A stretch of DNA of 64,000 nucleotides from Terriglobus albidus (GTDB lineage Bacteria > Acidobacteriota > Terriglobia > Terriglobales > Acidobacteriaceae). The stretch spans positions 158,368-222,367 of the forward strand of contig NZ_JAGTAS010000053.1 of assembly GCF_025685425.1 (NCBI RefSeq), given 5' to 3'. The notes below the pieces were generated by a model. The model was not told where the DNA came from. It was given only the letters and a program-made list of their open reading frames with translations, and ran no database searches. The position numbers and the translations under genes are program-made. Positions 17,302 to 25,276 of this stretch are shown piece after piece. Position 1 is the first letter of the stretch; the number at the start of each line of letters is the position of its first letter.

Positions 17302-19017
17302 TTACTTCGAGGCCGCGGAGGTCTTTGGCTTCGGTGGAACCGTCGTGATCTGCGAGTAGTAGTAGATGCTGGCCGCGACCAGTTTCTCGGCCCCGGCCAT
17401 ACCGTTGTCCCACCGTGAACCTTCAACCGCATAGTACTCGTTGGCAGCGTGAGCCCGTCCCCCTTGTCCGCCGCGAGCACCCATACCCATCGGGATGGAG
17501 ATACTGCCGACCTTCTGGCCGACTTCACCATCGGCAAAGAGATAAGAGGGCCAGTAGCCGCCGGTCGCTTCCGCCTGCGAAACGCCCAGGGGCTTATCCT
17601 CGCCGAGGAAGTTATAGTGCGATGCCATCATGAATGGCCCATTGCGATCGGCGGTGACACCGAGCAATTCGCCTGCCCTCTTATGCGCGTTGGAGATATC
17701 GGTGTCGGGAGACGATCCGCGTGACCACGGCACATCGCCGATCAGTTTGATCTCTACGTCTTTGTACCCATTCTTATCCAACTGGGCGCGGAGCTTCTTG
17801 ATCAGATCCGGGCCGTTCATCTTCGGCACATAACGGAAGTTATGCTTGGAAGTGATCTTGTTGGGAAGGATAGCGCCCGCACCGCCGGCATACATATTGC
17901 CTCCCCAGATACCATCGAGGTTAAAGCTGGTGCCGAAGCGGCCATTTTTCAGAACTTCGACCGGATCGTCGGACATATAGCGGGCAACTCCCTGGTTCTT
18001 CGCCATCTGCTCCAGATTCGTATTGGCGGCACGCTTCTTGAGCTCATCTATCTGCTCCGGCGTCGGCTTCTCCATGTTGTCAAAGAAGCCCTGGATCAGA
18101 GGCGTATTGCCATCGAGAGAGGTAAGCGAAGCCAGCATGTGGATATGACGCCATGCCGGGGAGTCGGTTGTGCGCTTCATCACGCCGTGTACGTCGCTGA
18201 CTGTAGGACCGCGGCCCCACTTGGTACCGCTGGTAGTGAGCTCGACGTAGACGCATCCCTCAGAGGGACCACCGGCGTACAGGGCGTCTGCTTCCTTCAA
18301 CAGGTCCGAGTGATCCTGAAAGAATTTGCGCAGACCGATATCCATGCGCTCTTCGTCACCTTCTGCGATAAAGATCAGGTTCACGGGCAGCTTGCCGTTT
18401 ACCTGCTTGTACGCCATTAGAGCGTTGAGCTGAGCCATCTCTGGGCCCTTGGAGTTGGTGGCTCCGCGGCCGATCATGACACGAGGAATATTCGGCAGAC
18501 CTGCGTCTTTACCTGGAATAATACGACCCTCGAATGGAGGCGCAACCCACAGGTCGGGCTGTGTCACTGGCATGGTGTCGTACTGCCAGTAGATAGCGAC
18601 GGTCTTCTGCGCGCCCTCGTCGCACTTGGCATAGACGACCGGGTTACCTGGAGTGCCGTACTCGGTAATGCCAACATCGATCACGCGGGTCGTCTGGCAG
18701 CCGAGCTTATCGAAGAACCCCTTCACCATCTCAGCCGATTCCGGAATACCTTCTCCTGAGTTAGAGATGGAAGGCTGCTGAATCCATTTCTGCAGGTTCT
18801 CGACATGTTCGTCGATATGAGCATCAATGTAATCGAATACCTTCTTCAGTTCCGGTGGAGCTTTGCTCTCATCAGGCCCCGAGTTACTGGCACCATTCGG
18901 ATTGATTCCCAGCTTTGGCTTGCTGATTACCGATGAAGTCTTGGTTGCTTTCTTGTTGCACGCTACCGGTCCTGCAAGCAGACCGATCAAACACACAGCC
19001 ATTAACCTGGATCGCAT
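17302..19017 (-). CDS. M20-family peptidase homologue with substituted metal ligands
   Basis: This 571-residue protein is placed at ATG 19017, giving a signal or lipoprotein-type N-terminus (hydrophobic core then P-V-A-C; the lipobox is imperfect). It aligns with M20 dipeptidases (carnosinase/DUG1 type), including the W-x-x-P-P-F-E segment. The usual G-H-x-D metal motif reads Y-W-Q-Y-D (Gln145, Asp147), and the bridging Asp of R-G-A-x-D-x-K-G reads R-G-A-T-N-S-K-G (Asn188). The catalytic acidic pair remains as E-G-D-E-E (219-223). Activity may therefore be altered or lost, or use a different metal arrangement. It lies 79 bases upstream of the ABC operon on the same strand and may be cotranscribed. 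Confidence 0.85.
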   Translation of the reverse strand: MRSRLMAVCLIGLLAGPVACNKKATKTSSVISKPKLGINPNGASNSGPDESKAPPELKKVFDYIDAHIDEHVENLQKWIQQPSISNSGEGIPESAEMVKGFFDKLGCQTTRVIDVGITEYGTPGNPVVYAKCDEGAQKTVAIYWQYDTMPVTQPDLWVAPPFEGRIIPGKDAGLPNIPRVMIGRGATNSKGPEMAQLNALMAYKQVNGKLPVNLIFIAEGDEERMDIGLRKFFQDHSDLLKEADALYAGGPSEGCVYVELTTSGTKWGRGPTVSDVHGVMKRTTDSPAWRHIHMLASLTSLDGNTPLIQGFFDNMEKPTPEQIDELKKRAANTNLEQMAKNQGVARYMSDDPVEVLKNGRFGTSFNLDGIWGGNMYAGGAGAILPNKITSKHNFRYVPKMNGPDLIKKLRAQLDKNGYKDVEIKLIGDVPWSRGSSPDTDISNAHKRAGELLGVTADRNGPFMMASHYNFLGEDKPLGVSQAEATGGYWPSYLFADGEVGQKVGSISIPMGMGARGGQGGRAHAANEYYAVEGSRWDNGMAGAEKLVAASIYYYSQITTVPPKPKTSAASK

Positions 19018-19474
19018 GATCTTCGAAAACTCCCTGAATGCAAATAGAAGGGCGTCTGCCTCGCGGCGACGCAAGTGAAAACCGTTTTATCGCTCTGAAG
19101 CGTGTACGACGGAACTACGGACTTCTAAAGTGTTGATCCGGCTATCTAAGCCTGGGATTCTTCTTGAAAACCCGGGACGACTGACACCTGTGCCTGCCAT
19201 GCGAGAACGGAAAAATGGCATGGAAAAATCGGCAATAGCAGAGCTGTCTCTTGATGAAGCAAGCCTATGGGCAGAGGAGAAATCGTGTCAAGGCAAGTTC
19301 TTCTATCAAGAAACAAGGTTTTTCAATTACGCGCTTCCAGTTTGTAAGCAGAGGGTTTGTGCGCTATAGTCACAGCAAAATCACGGTACGTTCTTCCGTG
19401 AACCTCACTCACAATGCCCAGCCGGGCAACAGATTTACATCGCAGCGCTATCCATTCATCCTTCCGGGGTTTGT
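19018..19474. other. Divergent intergenic region between M20 homologue and copper locus
   Basis: This 457-base stretch separates two divergent genes and must hold both promoters. I see no convincing coding sequence, strong hairpin or repeat of the other families in it. The short frames it contains lack a ribosome-binding site or recognisable protein pattern. Confidence 0.6.
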
Positions 19475-20305
19475 ATGAGAGTCACCGTTGTTGCATTTCT
19501 TCTTGGTCTGGCAGCTTGTACCGCTTCGTCGCCAGCCGAGACGCTAAAGGGCGTTTCAGCGCTGCAGGGTGAAGCCGCACAGATGGACGGCTATCTGAAA
19601 GCGACCTCTGCCGCTAACCCGCTTGAGCAGAAGCTCGACTTCTGGATGACGCTCCCGAAATCGCAAACACCAATCAAGCAATATCAGGTTGAGATGACCC
19701 AGAAGCTTCATGTCGTGCTTGTCAGCGACGACTTTAAGACCTTTCTGCACATTCATCCGCAACTCTCCCCGACCGGTCACTTTCTGATCACGCAGAAGTT
19801 CCCGCGTGCCGCGCTGTATCACGTCTATGCTGATGGAGAGCCCAATAAACTCAATCACCAGGTCTTCAGGTTTGAACTGTCCATCGGTCAGACTGCGTCA
19901 GCCTCTCGCAAACTTCCGTCGACGGGTATGGGAGTCCAGGTTGGTCCATACGAGGTAGACCTTTCGACGGTCAGGCTGCACGCCGGACGGATGGAGATGA
20001 TCGATGTCGAAATTCTGAAAGACGGTAAGCCGGCGAAGGACCTGCATCCGTATCTCGGGGTTCCCGCACATGCAGTCTTTCTGAATGACAAAGATCTGAG
20101 TTATGTTCATGTCCATCCAATGGCGATGGACGGCGACATGGATATGTCAAAACCCACGCCGGAGATGCCGGACTCCGCTTCGTCCCCAGGAGAGCTGATG
20201 CTGCACGTCGCCATCAAGGAAGCCGGAACGTACAAACTGTGGCTACAGTTCCGCGGCGCCGGCAACCAGCTCTACATTGCCGAATTCACCATGCTTGCCA
20301 GCTAA
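19475..20305 (+). CDS. His/Met-rich lipoprotein, first gene of the copC-copD locus
   Basis: This 276-residue exported protein has a short signal peptide and lipobox L-A-A-C (Cys15), so it is probably anchored in a membrane facing the periplasm. I do not recognise a named family. The sequence is two similar beta-sandwich-like halves, one with F-L-H-I-H-P-Q-L (about 89-96), the other with Y-V-H-V-H-P-M-A-M-D-G-D-M-D-M (about 210-224). This clustering of His and Met suggests copper binding. Next come copC (18 bases away) and copD, so the protein most likely takes part in periplasmic copper handling or delivery; this is inferred from context and residue content. Confidence 0.75.
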   Translation: MRVTVVAFLLGLAACTASSPAETLKGVSALQGEAAQMDGYLKATSAANPLEQKLDFWMTLPKSQTPIKQYQVEMTQKLHVVLVSDDFKTFLHIHPQLSPTGHFLITQKFPRAALYHVYADGEPNKLNHQVFRFELSIGQTASASRKLPSTGMGVQVGPYEVDLSTVRLHAGRMEMIDVEILKDGKPAKDLHPYLGVPAHAVFLNDKDLSYVHVHPMAMDGDMDMSKPTPEMPDSASSPGELMLHVAIKEAGTYKLWLQFRGAGNQLYIAEFTMLAS

Positions 20306-20322
20306 TAGGAGAGAAATCAGTC

Positions 20323-20682
20323 GTGAATCTGAAGACATGTGCCCTTGGTTTTGCAATGACCGTAACCGCCTGCGTCCCCATTGCCATGGCCCACGCCCAT
20401 CCTAAGGTGATGTTGCCAGCGGCCGATTCGGCGGGGCCTGCTCCCGCAAAGATCGTTGTCACCTTCTCGGAACCTGTCGAGGCGAAGTTCAGCTCATTGT
20501 CTTTGACCAATGAGAAAGGCACGGCGATTGGGACAGAGAAGTCGGCAGGCGTTACTGGAGATCCCAAGACCCTGACGCTTGCAGTGCCCAAGCTTACGCC
20601 CGGCGATTACCTGGTGCATTGGGTCTCCGTTGCTCCGGATGGACATAAAATGCAAGGTGAGTACAAGTTCACGGTGAAGTAG
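20323..20682 (+). CDS. copC: Periplasmic copper-binding protein CopC
   Basis: This 119-residue protein starts at GTG 20323 with GGAG upstream; the longer frame from 20239 would overlap the preceding gene. The signal peptide ends A-M-A just before H-A-H-P, so the mature N-terminal His is available as a Cu(II) ligand as in CopC/YobA proteins. The fold markers follow: F-S-E-P-V-E, then L-T-P-G-D-Y-L-V-H-W, then the C-terminal Asp-Gly-His (S-V-A-P-D-G-H-K-M-Q-G) that supplies the other Cu(II) ligands. It probably passes copper to CopD, encoded two bases downstream. Confidence 0.93.
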   Translation: MNLKTCALGFAMTVTACVPIAMAHAHPKVMLPAADSAGPAPAKIVVTFSEPVEAKFSSLSLTNEKGTAIGTEKSAGVTGDPKTLTLAVPKLTPGDYLVHWVSVAPDGHKMQGEYKFTVK

Positions 20683-20684
20683 AC

Positions 20685-21557
20685 GTGCTTTCTGAAGGAC
20701 AACTGCTGGCGTTGCATGTACTGGCAAGCGGTGTAGCCGATGTGGCCTTCAGCCTCAGCCTGGGGGCCCTCGCTGCATTTATCTGGAAGACGCTTCCTGC
20801 TACGTATGGCAGGAAGCTCTTTGTGTTGATCGGACTGGCTGCCTTGCTGATAGCAGCCGCACAACCGGTACAACTGGTTATATTGACAGCCGGCATGACG
20901 GGCGCTGCCAGCTTTTCGGAACTCGTGCCCCAGTTTCGTGATGTACTGTCGACCCATGCCGGTTGGATTCTGCTGCCACAGGCAATCGCGGCTGGAGTTG
21001 CCGCCGCAGCAGCTCTGATTCCCTTTCCGCGGCGATCACGGCTGGCGTTAGTAGCAGCTTCCCTGTTTGTACTCTCCCTCTTCCGATCGGCATCCGGCCA
21101 CGCTGCATCTGACGGGAACTACTCCCTCCGCGAGCTTTCACAGTGGATCCATCTGGTCGCCACTGGGGTGTGGGCTGGGGGCGTCATGCTCTCCGCATGG
21201 CTTCTATCTTCGTTTGCGGATACCGAACAGCAATATGCAAATGGAAACAGGCTCTCCATGCAGTCGGCGACAGCGATCGTGTTCATCTTCATGAGCGGCA
21301 TCTGGAATACATGGCTGGGAGTCGGCGGAGACATCCAAGGCACCCTGCATACGCGATGGGTGCTGCTGCTTGCCATCAAGCTATTGTTTGTTTTAACGGC
21401 ACTCGCTCTTGGAGCAACAAACAGGCGAACCCTCCAGCATCCGCCCACGAAGCAAACCATGCACCGGCTCTGCGTTACCCTGCGCGTGGAGGCTGTGTTG
21501 ATGCTGGTCATTCTGCTACTTTCGGCATGGCTCGGAAGTGTCGCCCCAGCAGCTTGA
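20685..21557 (+). CDS. copD: Copper transport integral membrane protein CopD
   Basis: This 290-residue protein starts at GTG 20685, two bases after the copC stop. Eight hydrophobic segments are visible. The CopD domain hallmarks are H-A-A-S-D-G (about residue 143), W-I-H-L-V-A-T-G-V-W-A-G-G (about 157-168), and late W-N-T-W-L-G. CopD moves copper across the inner membrane together with CopC in many bacteria; here it closes a three-gene copper locus. It is followed by about 215 bases without a gene and then tRNA-Asp. Confidence 0.9.
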   Translation: MLSEGQLLALHVLASGVADVAFSLSLGALAAFIWKTLPATYGRKLFVLIGLAALLIAAAQPVQLVILTAGMTGAASFSELVPQFRDVLSTHAGWILLPQAIAAGVAAAAALIPFPRRSRLALVAASLFVLSLFRSASGHAASDGNYSLRELSQWIHLVATGVWAGGVMLSAWLLSSFADTEQQYANGNRLSMQSATAIVFIFMSGIWNTWLGVGGDIQGTLHTRWVLLLAIKLLFVLTALALGATNRRTLQHPPTKQTMHRLCVTLRVEAVLMLVILLLSAWLGSVAPAA

Positions 21558-21772
21558 GCCTGGCCGCTATGTCCTTCTTTCCACAGCAATCTCGAATCTT
21601 TGCCGGAAGATAGACACAAGCTGCCCATCTTCTGCTACACTCAATCTTGTTGTTGGTTGATGGCGGTTCCTCCTGTGGGAGTCCAGTCCAGAGCCGGCCA
21701 CTAGGATGAGAGTTGTCTGCGCCTGCAAGATGCTCGAGTCTGAATCCCATCCAACTTGCAGTTGAGGCAAGC

Positions 21773-21850
<78 letters not shown>

Positions 21851-21865
21851 TATAAAGCAAAGAAC

Positions 21866-22168
21866 TTAGCTTCGTATGGCATCCCAAGTGACAAGTAAAT
21901 CCGGGTCCATTACGCTCCAGCCTGAGCTTTCTGCGGGTCCATCTCGCCCGCGTTCTGACCCACGCCGGGAATCATCATCCTTACAACCTTGCTCTGTGGC
22001 CCGCTTGTTCGAGGTCACGGCCTGCGTGTACACCTCAAGCGTGATCCTGCTGTTGGCGTGCCTCAAGAGTTCCTGTACGGTTTTGACGTCTTCCCCGTTC
22101 GCCTTAAGCAGTGTGCCGAACGTGTGGCGGAAGGTGTGCCAACCGATTTCAGAACGCAACCTGCCGTT
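21866..22168 (-). pseudogene. Tyrosine recombinase/integrase, C-terminal fragment
   Basis: Only the last ~100 codons of a phage-type integrase survive. The catalytic core reads H-T-F-R-H-T-F-G-T-L-L (HxxR box), L-L-R-H-A-N (second His) and, at the right distance, the nucleophile tyrosine in L-E-V-Y-T-Q-A. Upstream in the same frame a stop codon follows within about ten codons, and the N-terminal arm-binding and core domains, including the first catalytic Arg, are missing. The gene ends about 15 bases from the tRNA-Asp 3' end, the normal place for an integrase of a tRNA-targeting island. Confidence 0.85.
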
Positions 22169-22328
22169 TTCCGATACCGGCTATAACTCAAACTCCTCCA
22201 TGTGCGAATGACTATTGATACTCATCTTGTATCGACAGATGCGAATGTAACGTAACTTGTTCCCAGTCGGAATGGGCTCGGCATTCTCAGGTTCCTGTAG
22301 CTTGCAAGTGAATTTCATCGGAGACCTA

Positions 22329-22559
22329 ATGCAATACAAGAAAGTGACTATCCTTCTCGCTTGCGGAGTACTCCTTTCGGTTATATCGAGATTACTTGGG
22401 CCTCAAGGACGCGGCCTCACGATAAAGACCGAGAATGGCTTTCACTACGTCCCATTCAGCCAAATATTTTCTTGGCTCACATTAGCAGGCTGCTCTGTTG
22501 TGGCGAACGCTATGATGCTCCTTGGCATATATCGATTCTTTCGCGGTATTAGGGATTAA
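22329..22559 (+). CDS. Small membrane protein, residual island cargo
   Basis: A 76-residue frame starts at ATG 22329 with GGAG eight bases upstream. It predicts two TM helices (about 6-22 and 47-67) joined by a short polar loop with K-T-E-N-G-F-H-Y. I do not recognise the family. It lies between the integrase stub and the duplicated tRNA end, so it is probably leftover cargo of the integrated element. A real gene is likely but not certain. Confidence 0.5.
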   Translation: MQYKKVTILLACGVLLSVISRLLGPQGRGLTIKTENGFHYVPFSQIFSWLTLAGCSVVANAMMLLGIYRFFRGIRD

Positions 22560-22980
22560 GGGAACATCCTACGTGCCCCAGATATGGCTTCGTCAGATAT
22601 GGGATACCCGGTTCGTGGCAAGGTCGCCACCCTGGCCCGTCTGAATTGAGTTAGGGTGCGGCAGCGAGCATCCCCACCCTCGACCGCATGGGAGCCCCGC
22701 CCTCGACGGCATGGGAGCCATCGCGCCGGAGCCCACGCCGCCCACGAACACATCGAAACCGCCCATCTAGCCCCCGCACCGCGTTGCTCGCCGCCATGAC
22801 ATCCGCGTGCTCAGGAATCGATTTGGGTCAAAAGCAAAGATCGGCCGAGGCCAGGGCAAAAGTTTACAGGGCAAAGGTCTCGGGTCCGACGGGTCCAATA
22901 AACGTTGCCAAGAGGGATTCAGAGCGCTCAGGTTGCCGTCCGTTACGCCTGGTTTCAATTAGTTGCGCGACACAGATTAG
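22560..22980. other. Degenerate island DNA without a credible gene
   Basis: The stretch holds two tandem copies of a ~23-bp unit containing CCTCGACGGCATGGGAGCC (about 22674-22719) and otherwise only frames without start signals or recognisable motifs. It looks like eroded mobile-element DNA. Confidence 0.5.
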
Positions 22981-23024
22981 CTGTCACGGCAGAGGTCGCG
23001 GGTTCGAGCCCGCCGTCCCCGCCA
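22981..23024 (+). repeat. Partial tRNA-Asp duplicate, distal attachment site
   Basis: It matches the anticodon arm, T-arm and CCA end of the tRNA-Asp at 21774-21850 over 44 bases, with one base lost and one substitution near the acceptor stem. The 5' half of a tRNA is missing, so it is not a gene; it is the expected att repeat left by site-specific integration. Confidence 0.9.
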
Positions 23025-23208
23025 TCATTCTGAAAACCTGGAACTCGCATGCGTCAAGAGGTTCCGAAACCAACCTCGAACACGACCTCCGCATCTCATT
23101 TATCCCCAATCCGCCAACCAAGGAGGCTTTGACAATAGTTCTTTCTCATTCGGGTTCAGCGTTAGCGGCTTCTTCTATTAGGTGATCCAGACGTTTCGGG
23201 TGGTGACT

Positions 23209-23439
23209 ATGCCATATCCTCGTTGTCCACAATTGGACCTTCTTTCAAATCGGCTAATCGACACGTATCGAGTATCGAGCGGCGGCGATTTCATGTCGAT
23301 CGAAGGTGTAGCCGCGGCCCTTAATCCTGCCATCATCGCATTGAAAGAGGCGATTCGAGAGCATAAGCGGTCCTGCATCCTTTGTCAGAAAATCGCGGCC
23401 GATCTGACCGGCCGATCGGTTACAAGGAAAGTCGCTTGA
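23209..23439 (+). CDS. Small hypothetical protein
   Basis: A 76-residue frame from ATG 23209 (a longer start at 23182 is possible). It contains a C-terminal helix with a C-I-L-C pair and basic residues but no motif I recognise. It lies outside the duplicated att site and just before the FAD monooxygenase. The ribosome-binding site is weak, so this could be non-coding. Confidence 0.35.
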   Translation: MPYPRCPQLDLLSNRLIDTYRVSSGGDFMSIEGVAAALNPAIIALKEAIREHKRSCILCQKIAADLTGRSVTRKVA

Positions 23440-23501
23440 CCTATCGGTCCAAGTGTTGCTCTTGTCGCCAGACTTCATAGAGTACCCACGCGGCATCCAA
23501 A

Positions 23502-25058
23502 ATGGGTATGTCCGCGCTTAATCATGGTGAAATCCCCGTTCTGATTGTTGGTGCAGGCCCTACCGGTCTGGTGCTGGCTCTCTGGCTCACGCGTCTGGGT
23601 GTGCCAGTCAGGATCATTGACAAAGTCTCTGAGTCAGGCACGACTTCACGTGCACTGGCCGTACAGGTCCGCACATTGGAGTTTTACCGGCAGATCGGAC
23701 TGGCGGAGGAAGTAATAGAGGGCGGCCGGCGGGTTGACACGATCAGCTTCTGGTCCGGAGGAAGGCAGCGGGGGCGCTCCGCGGCATTCGGTGATATGGG
23801 CAAGGGACTTACTCCCTTTCCATATGTACTGATTTTCCCGCAGGACGAACATGAAAAGCTCCTCATTAGGCGGCTTGCTTCCCTTGGCGTGGATGTGGAG
23901 CGCCAGACAGAGTTGCTCGGCCTACAACAAGTGGACAAGCATATATTGGCGCGCCTAAAGAGACCTGATGGCTCTGAGGAGAGCTGTCAGGCGGTATACG
24001 TTGCGGGGTGCGATGGCGCCCGCTCAAAGGTGCGCGAGGAACTAGGCATTGGCTTCCCTGGAGGAACTTACGAACACCTATTTTACGTAGCCGATGTGGA
24101 CGCGGGGGGCGCCGCCATCAATGGCCAACTCCATGTTGCTTTGGATACGGCAGATTTTCTGATTGTCTTTCCACTGAAAGACGACGGTCGTGCTCGACTG
24201 GTAGGGGCCGTCCGAAGAGAACCGGAACAGGCAGATGAGAAGCTTTCCTGGGACGACGTCAGCAAAGATGTCGTCAACTGGATGCGGATCGACGTAAAAA
24301 GAGTGAACTGGTTCTCTACCTATCACGTGCATCATCGTGTCTCCCAACAATTCCGGAAAGGCCGCAGCTTCCTGCTTGGGGATGCAGCTCATATCCATAG
24401 CCCGGTCGGAGGCCAAGGCATGAATACCGGCATCGGGGACGCGGTGAATCTCGCCTGGAAGCTGGCTGCGGTGCTCAATGGATGTGCAAGCGAAGCGATC
24501 CTGGATAGTTACGAACCGGAGCGGATCGACTTTGCGCGCCGGTTGGTAGCGACCACCGACCGGGCTTTCAGCCTGGTCACCAGTAGAGGTCGCATCGCGC
24601 GGCAGATAAGACGAAACATTGCTCCGTTTGTTATTCCGTCTTTTTTTGAAATTGGATCATTTCGCAGATTAATGTTTCGAACCGTTTCACAGACCGTCAT
24701 CCACTATCGACAGAGTCCGATGAGCACCGGCAAGGCTGGAGAGATCCGCAGCGGAGATCGTCTGCCGTGGATCGCAAATGCCTTTGGAACCGAGGACAAT
24801 TTCAAGTTTTTGACGACGCTGCAATGGCAGGTTCACGTCTATGGCGAGCCATCGCCGGAACTTTCGACTGTCTGTCGCAGCAGGGATTTAGCGCTGCATG
24901 CCATTCCCTGGCGAGCAGAAATGGAACGAGCCGGGCTGAAGCGTAATGCGCTCTATCTCGTGCGGCCCGATGGACATATAGGTTTGGCAGACCCAATCGG
25001 GAACCCAGCAAACCTCCGAGCCTATCTTGACCGATGGAACATCAAGCCCTCTGCCTGA
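23502..25058 (+). CDS. FAD-dependent aromatic-type monooxygenase (PHBH/TfdB family)
   Basis: This 518-residue flavoprotein hydroxylase has the three FAD/NADPH signatures of class A monooxygenases: G-A-G-P-T-G-L (17-23), the D-G motif G-C-D-G-A-R-S-K (169-176) and G-D-A-A-H-I-H-S-P-V-G-G-Q-G-M-N (293-308). Length and the C-terminal thioredoxin-like tail (about 420-518) fit the phenol-hydroxylase or pentachlorophenol-monooxygenase branch, which hydroxylate phenolics, polyketides or drugs such as rifampicin and tetracycline. No partner ring-cleavage gene is adjacent, so the substrate is not indicated. A second methionine codon at residue 3 is an alternative start. Confidence 0.92.
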   Translation: MGMSALNHGEIPVLIVGAGPTGLVLALWLTRLGVPVRIIDKVSESGTTSRALAVQVRTLEFYRQIGLAEEVIEGGRRVDTISFWSGGRQRGRSAAFGDMGKGLTPFPYVLIFPQDEHEKLLIRRLASLGVDVERQTELLGLQQVDKHILARLKRPDGSEESCQAVYVAGCDGARSKVREELGIGFPGGTYEHLFYVADVDAGGAAINGQLHVALDTADFLIVFPLKDDGRARLVGAVRREPEQADEKLSWDDVSKDVVNWMRIDVKRVNWFSTYHVHHRVSQQFRKGRSFLLGDAAHIHSPVGGQGMNTGIGDAVNLAWKLAAVLNGCASEAILDSYEPERIDFARRLVATTDRAFSLVTSRGRIARQIRRNIAPFVIPSFFEIGSFRRLMFRTVSQTVIHYRQSPMSTGKAGEIRSGDRLPWIANAFGTEDNFKFLTTLQWQVHVYGEPSPELSTVCRSRDLALHAIPWRAEMERAGLKRNALYLVRPDGHIGLADPIGNPANLRAYLDRWNIKPSA

Positions 25059-25099
25059 CATTCTCTGGCAAGCAACTGCCGATGCGTTTTGGCTGCGAC

Positions 25100-25203
25100 T
25101 AGAGCATTTTTCCTGTAGGTGTAGAGTAGGGCCTCCGCATTTATGGGCATTTTCCGCCGCTTCACGCCCTTTAGAAATACCCGACAACAGGGAAAATGCT
25201 CTA
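25100..25203 (-). repeat. Palindromic TA-ended element, copy 5 (internally shortened)
   Basis: TA at 25100-25101 and 25202-25203, left end TAGAGCATTTTTCCTGTAGG and right end CAGGGAAAATGCTCTA. The copy is 104 bp because about 12 bases of the central hairpin and its right flank are missing (GGGCATTTTCCGCCGCTTCACGCCC region). It lies 41 bases after the monooxygenase stop. Confidence 0.92.
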
Positions 25204-25276
25204 ATTCTTACTTATCTCATCGGTCATGACAGCTTTGCATATCTCACAAGAGATCAACGGAGTCGCCATTACTGAA

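Noticed and set aside
22981..23024. Second tRNA-Asp gene
   Set aside because: Only the 3' half is present and the acceptor region has an indel; no D-arm or 5' acceptor strand exists upstream, so it is an att duplicate.
22688..23185. 165-codon frame across the island debris and att repeat
   Set aside because: It reads through the tRNA fragment and tandem repeats, has no ribosome-binding site and no recognisable domain.
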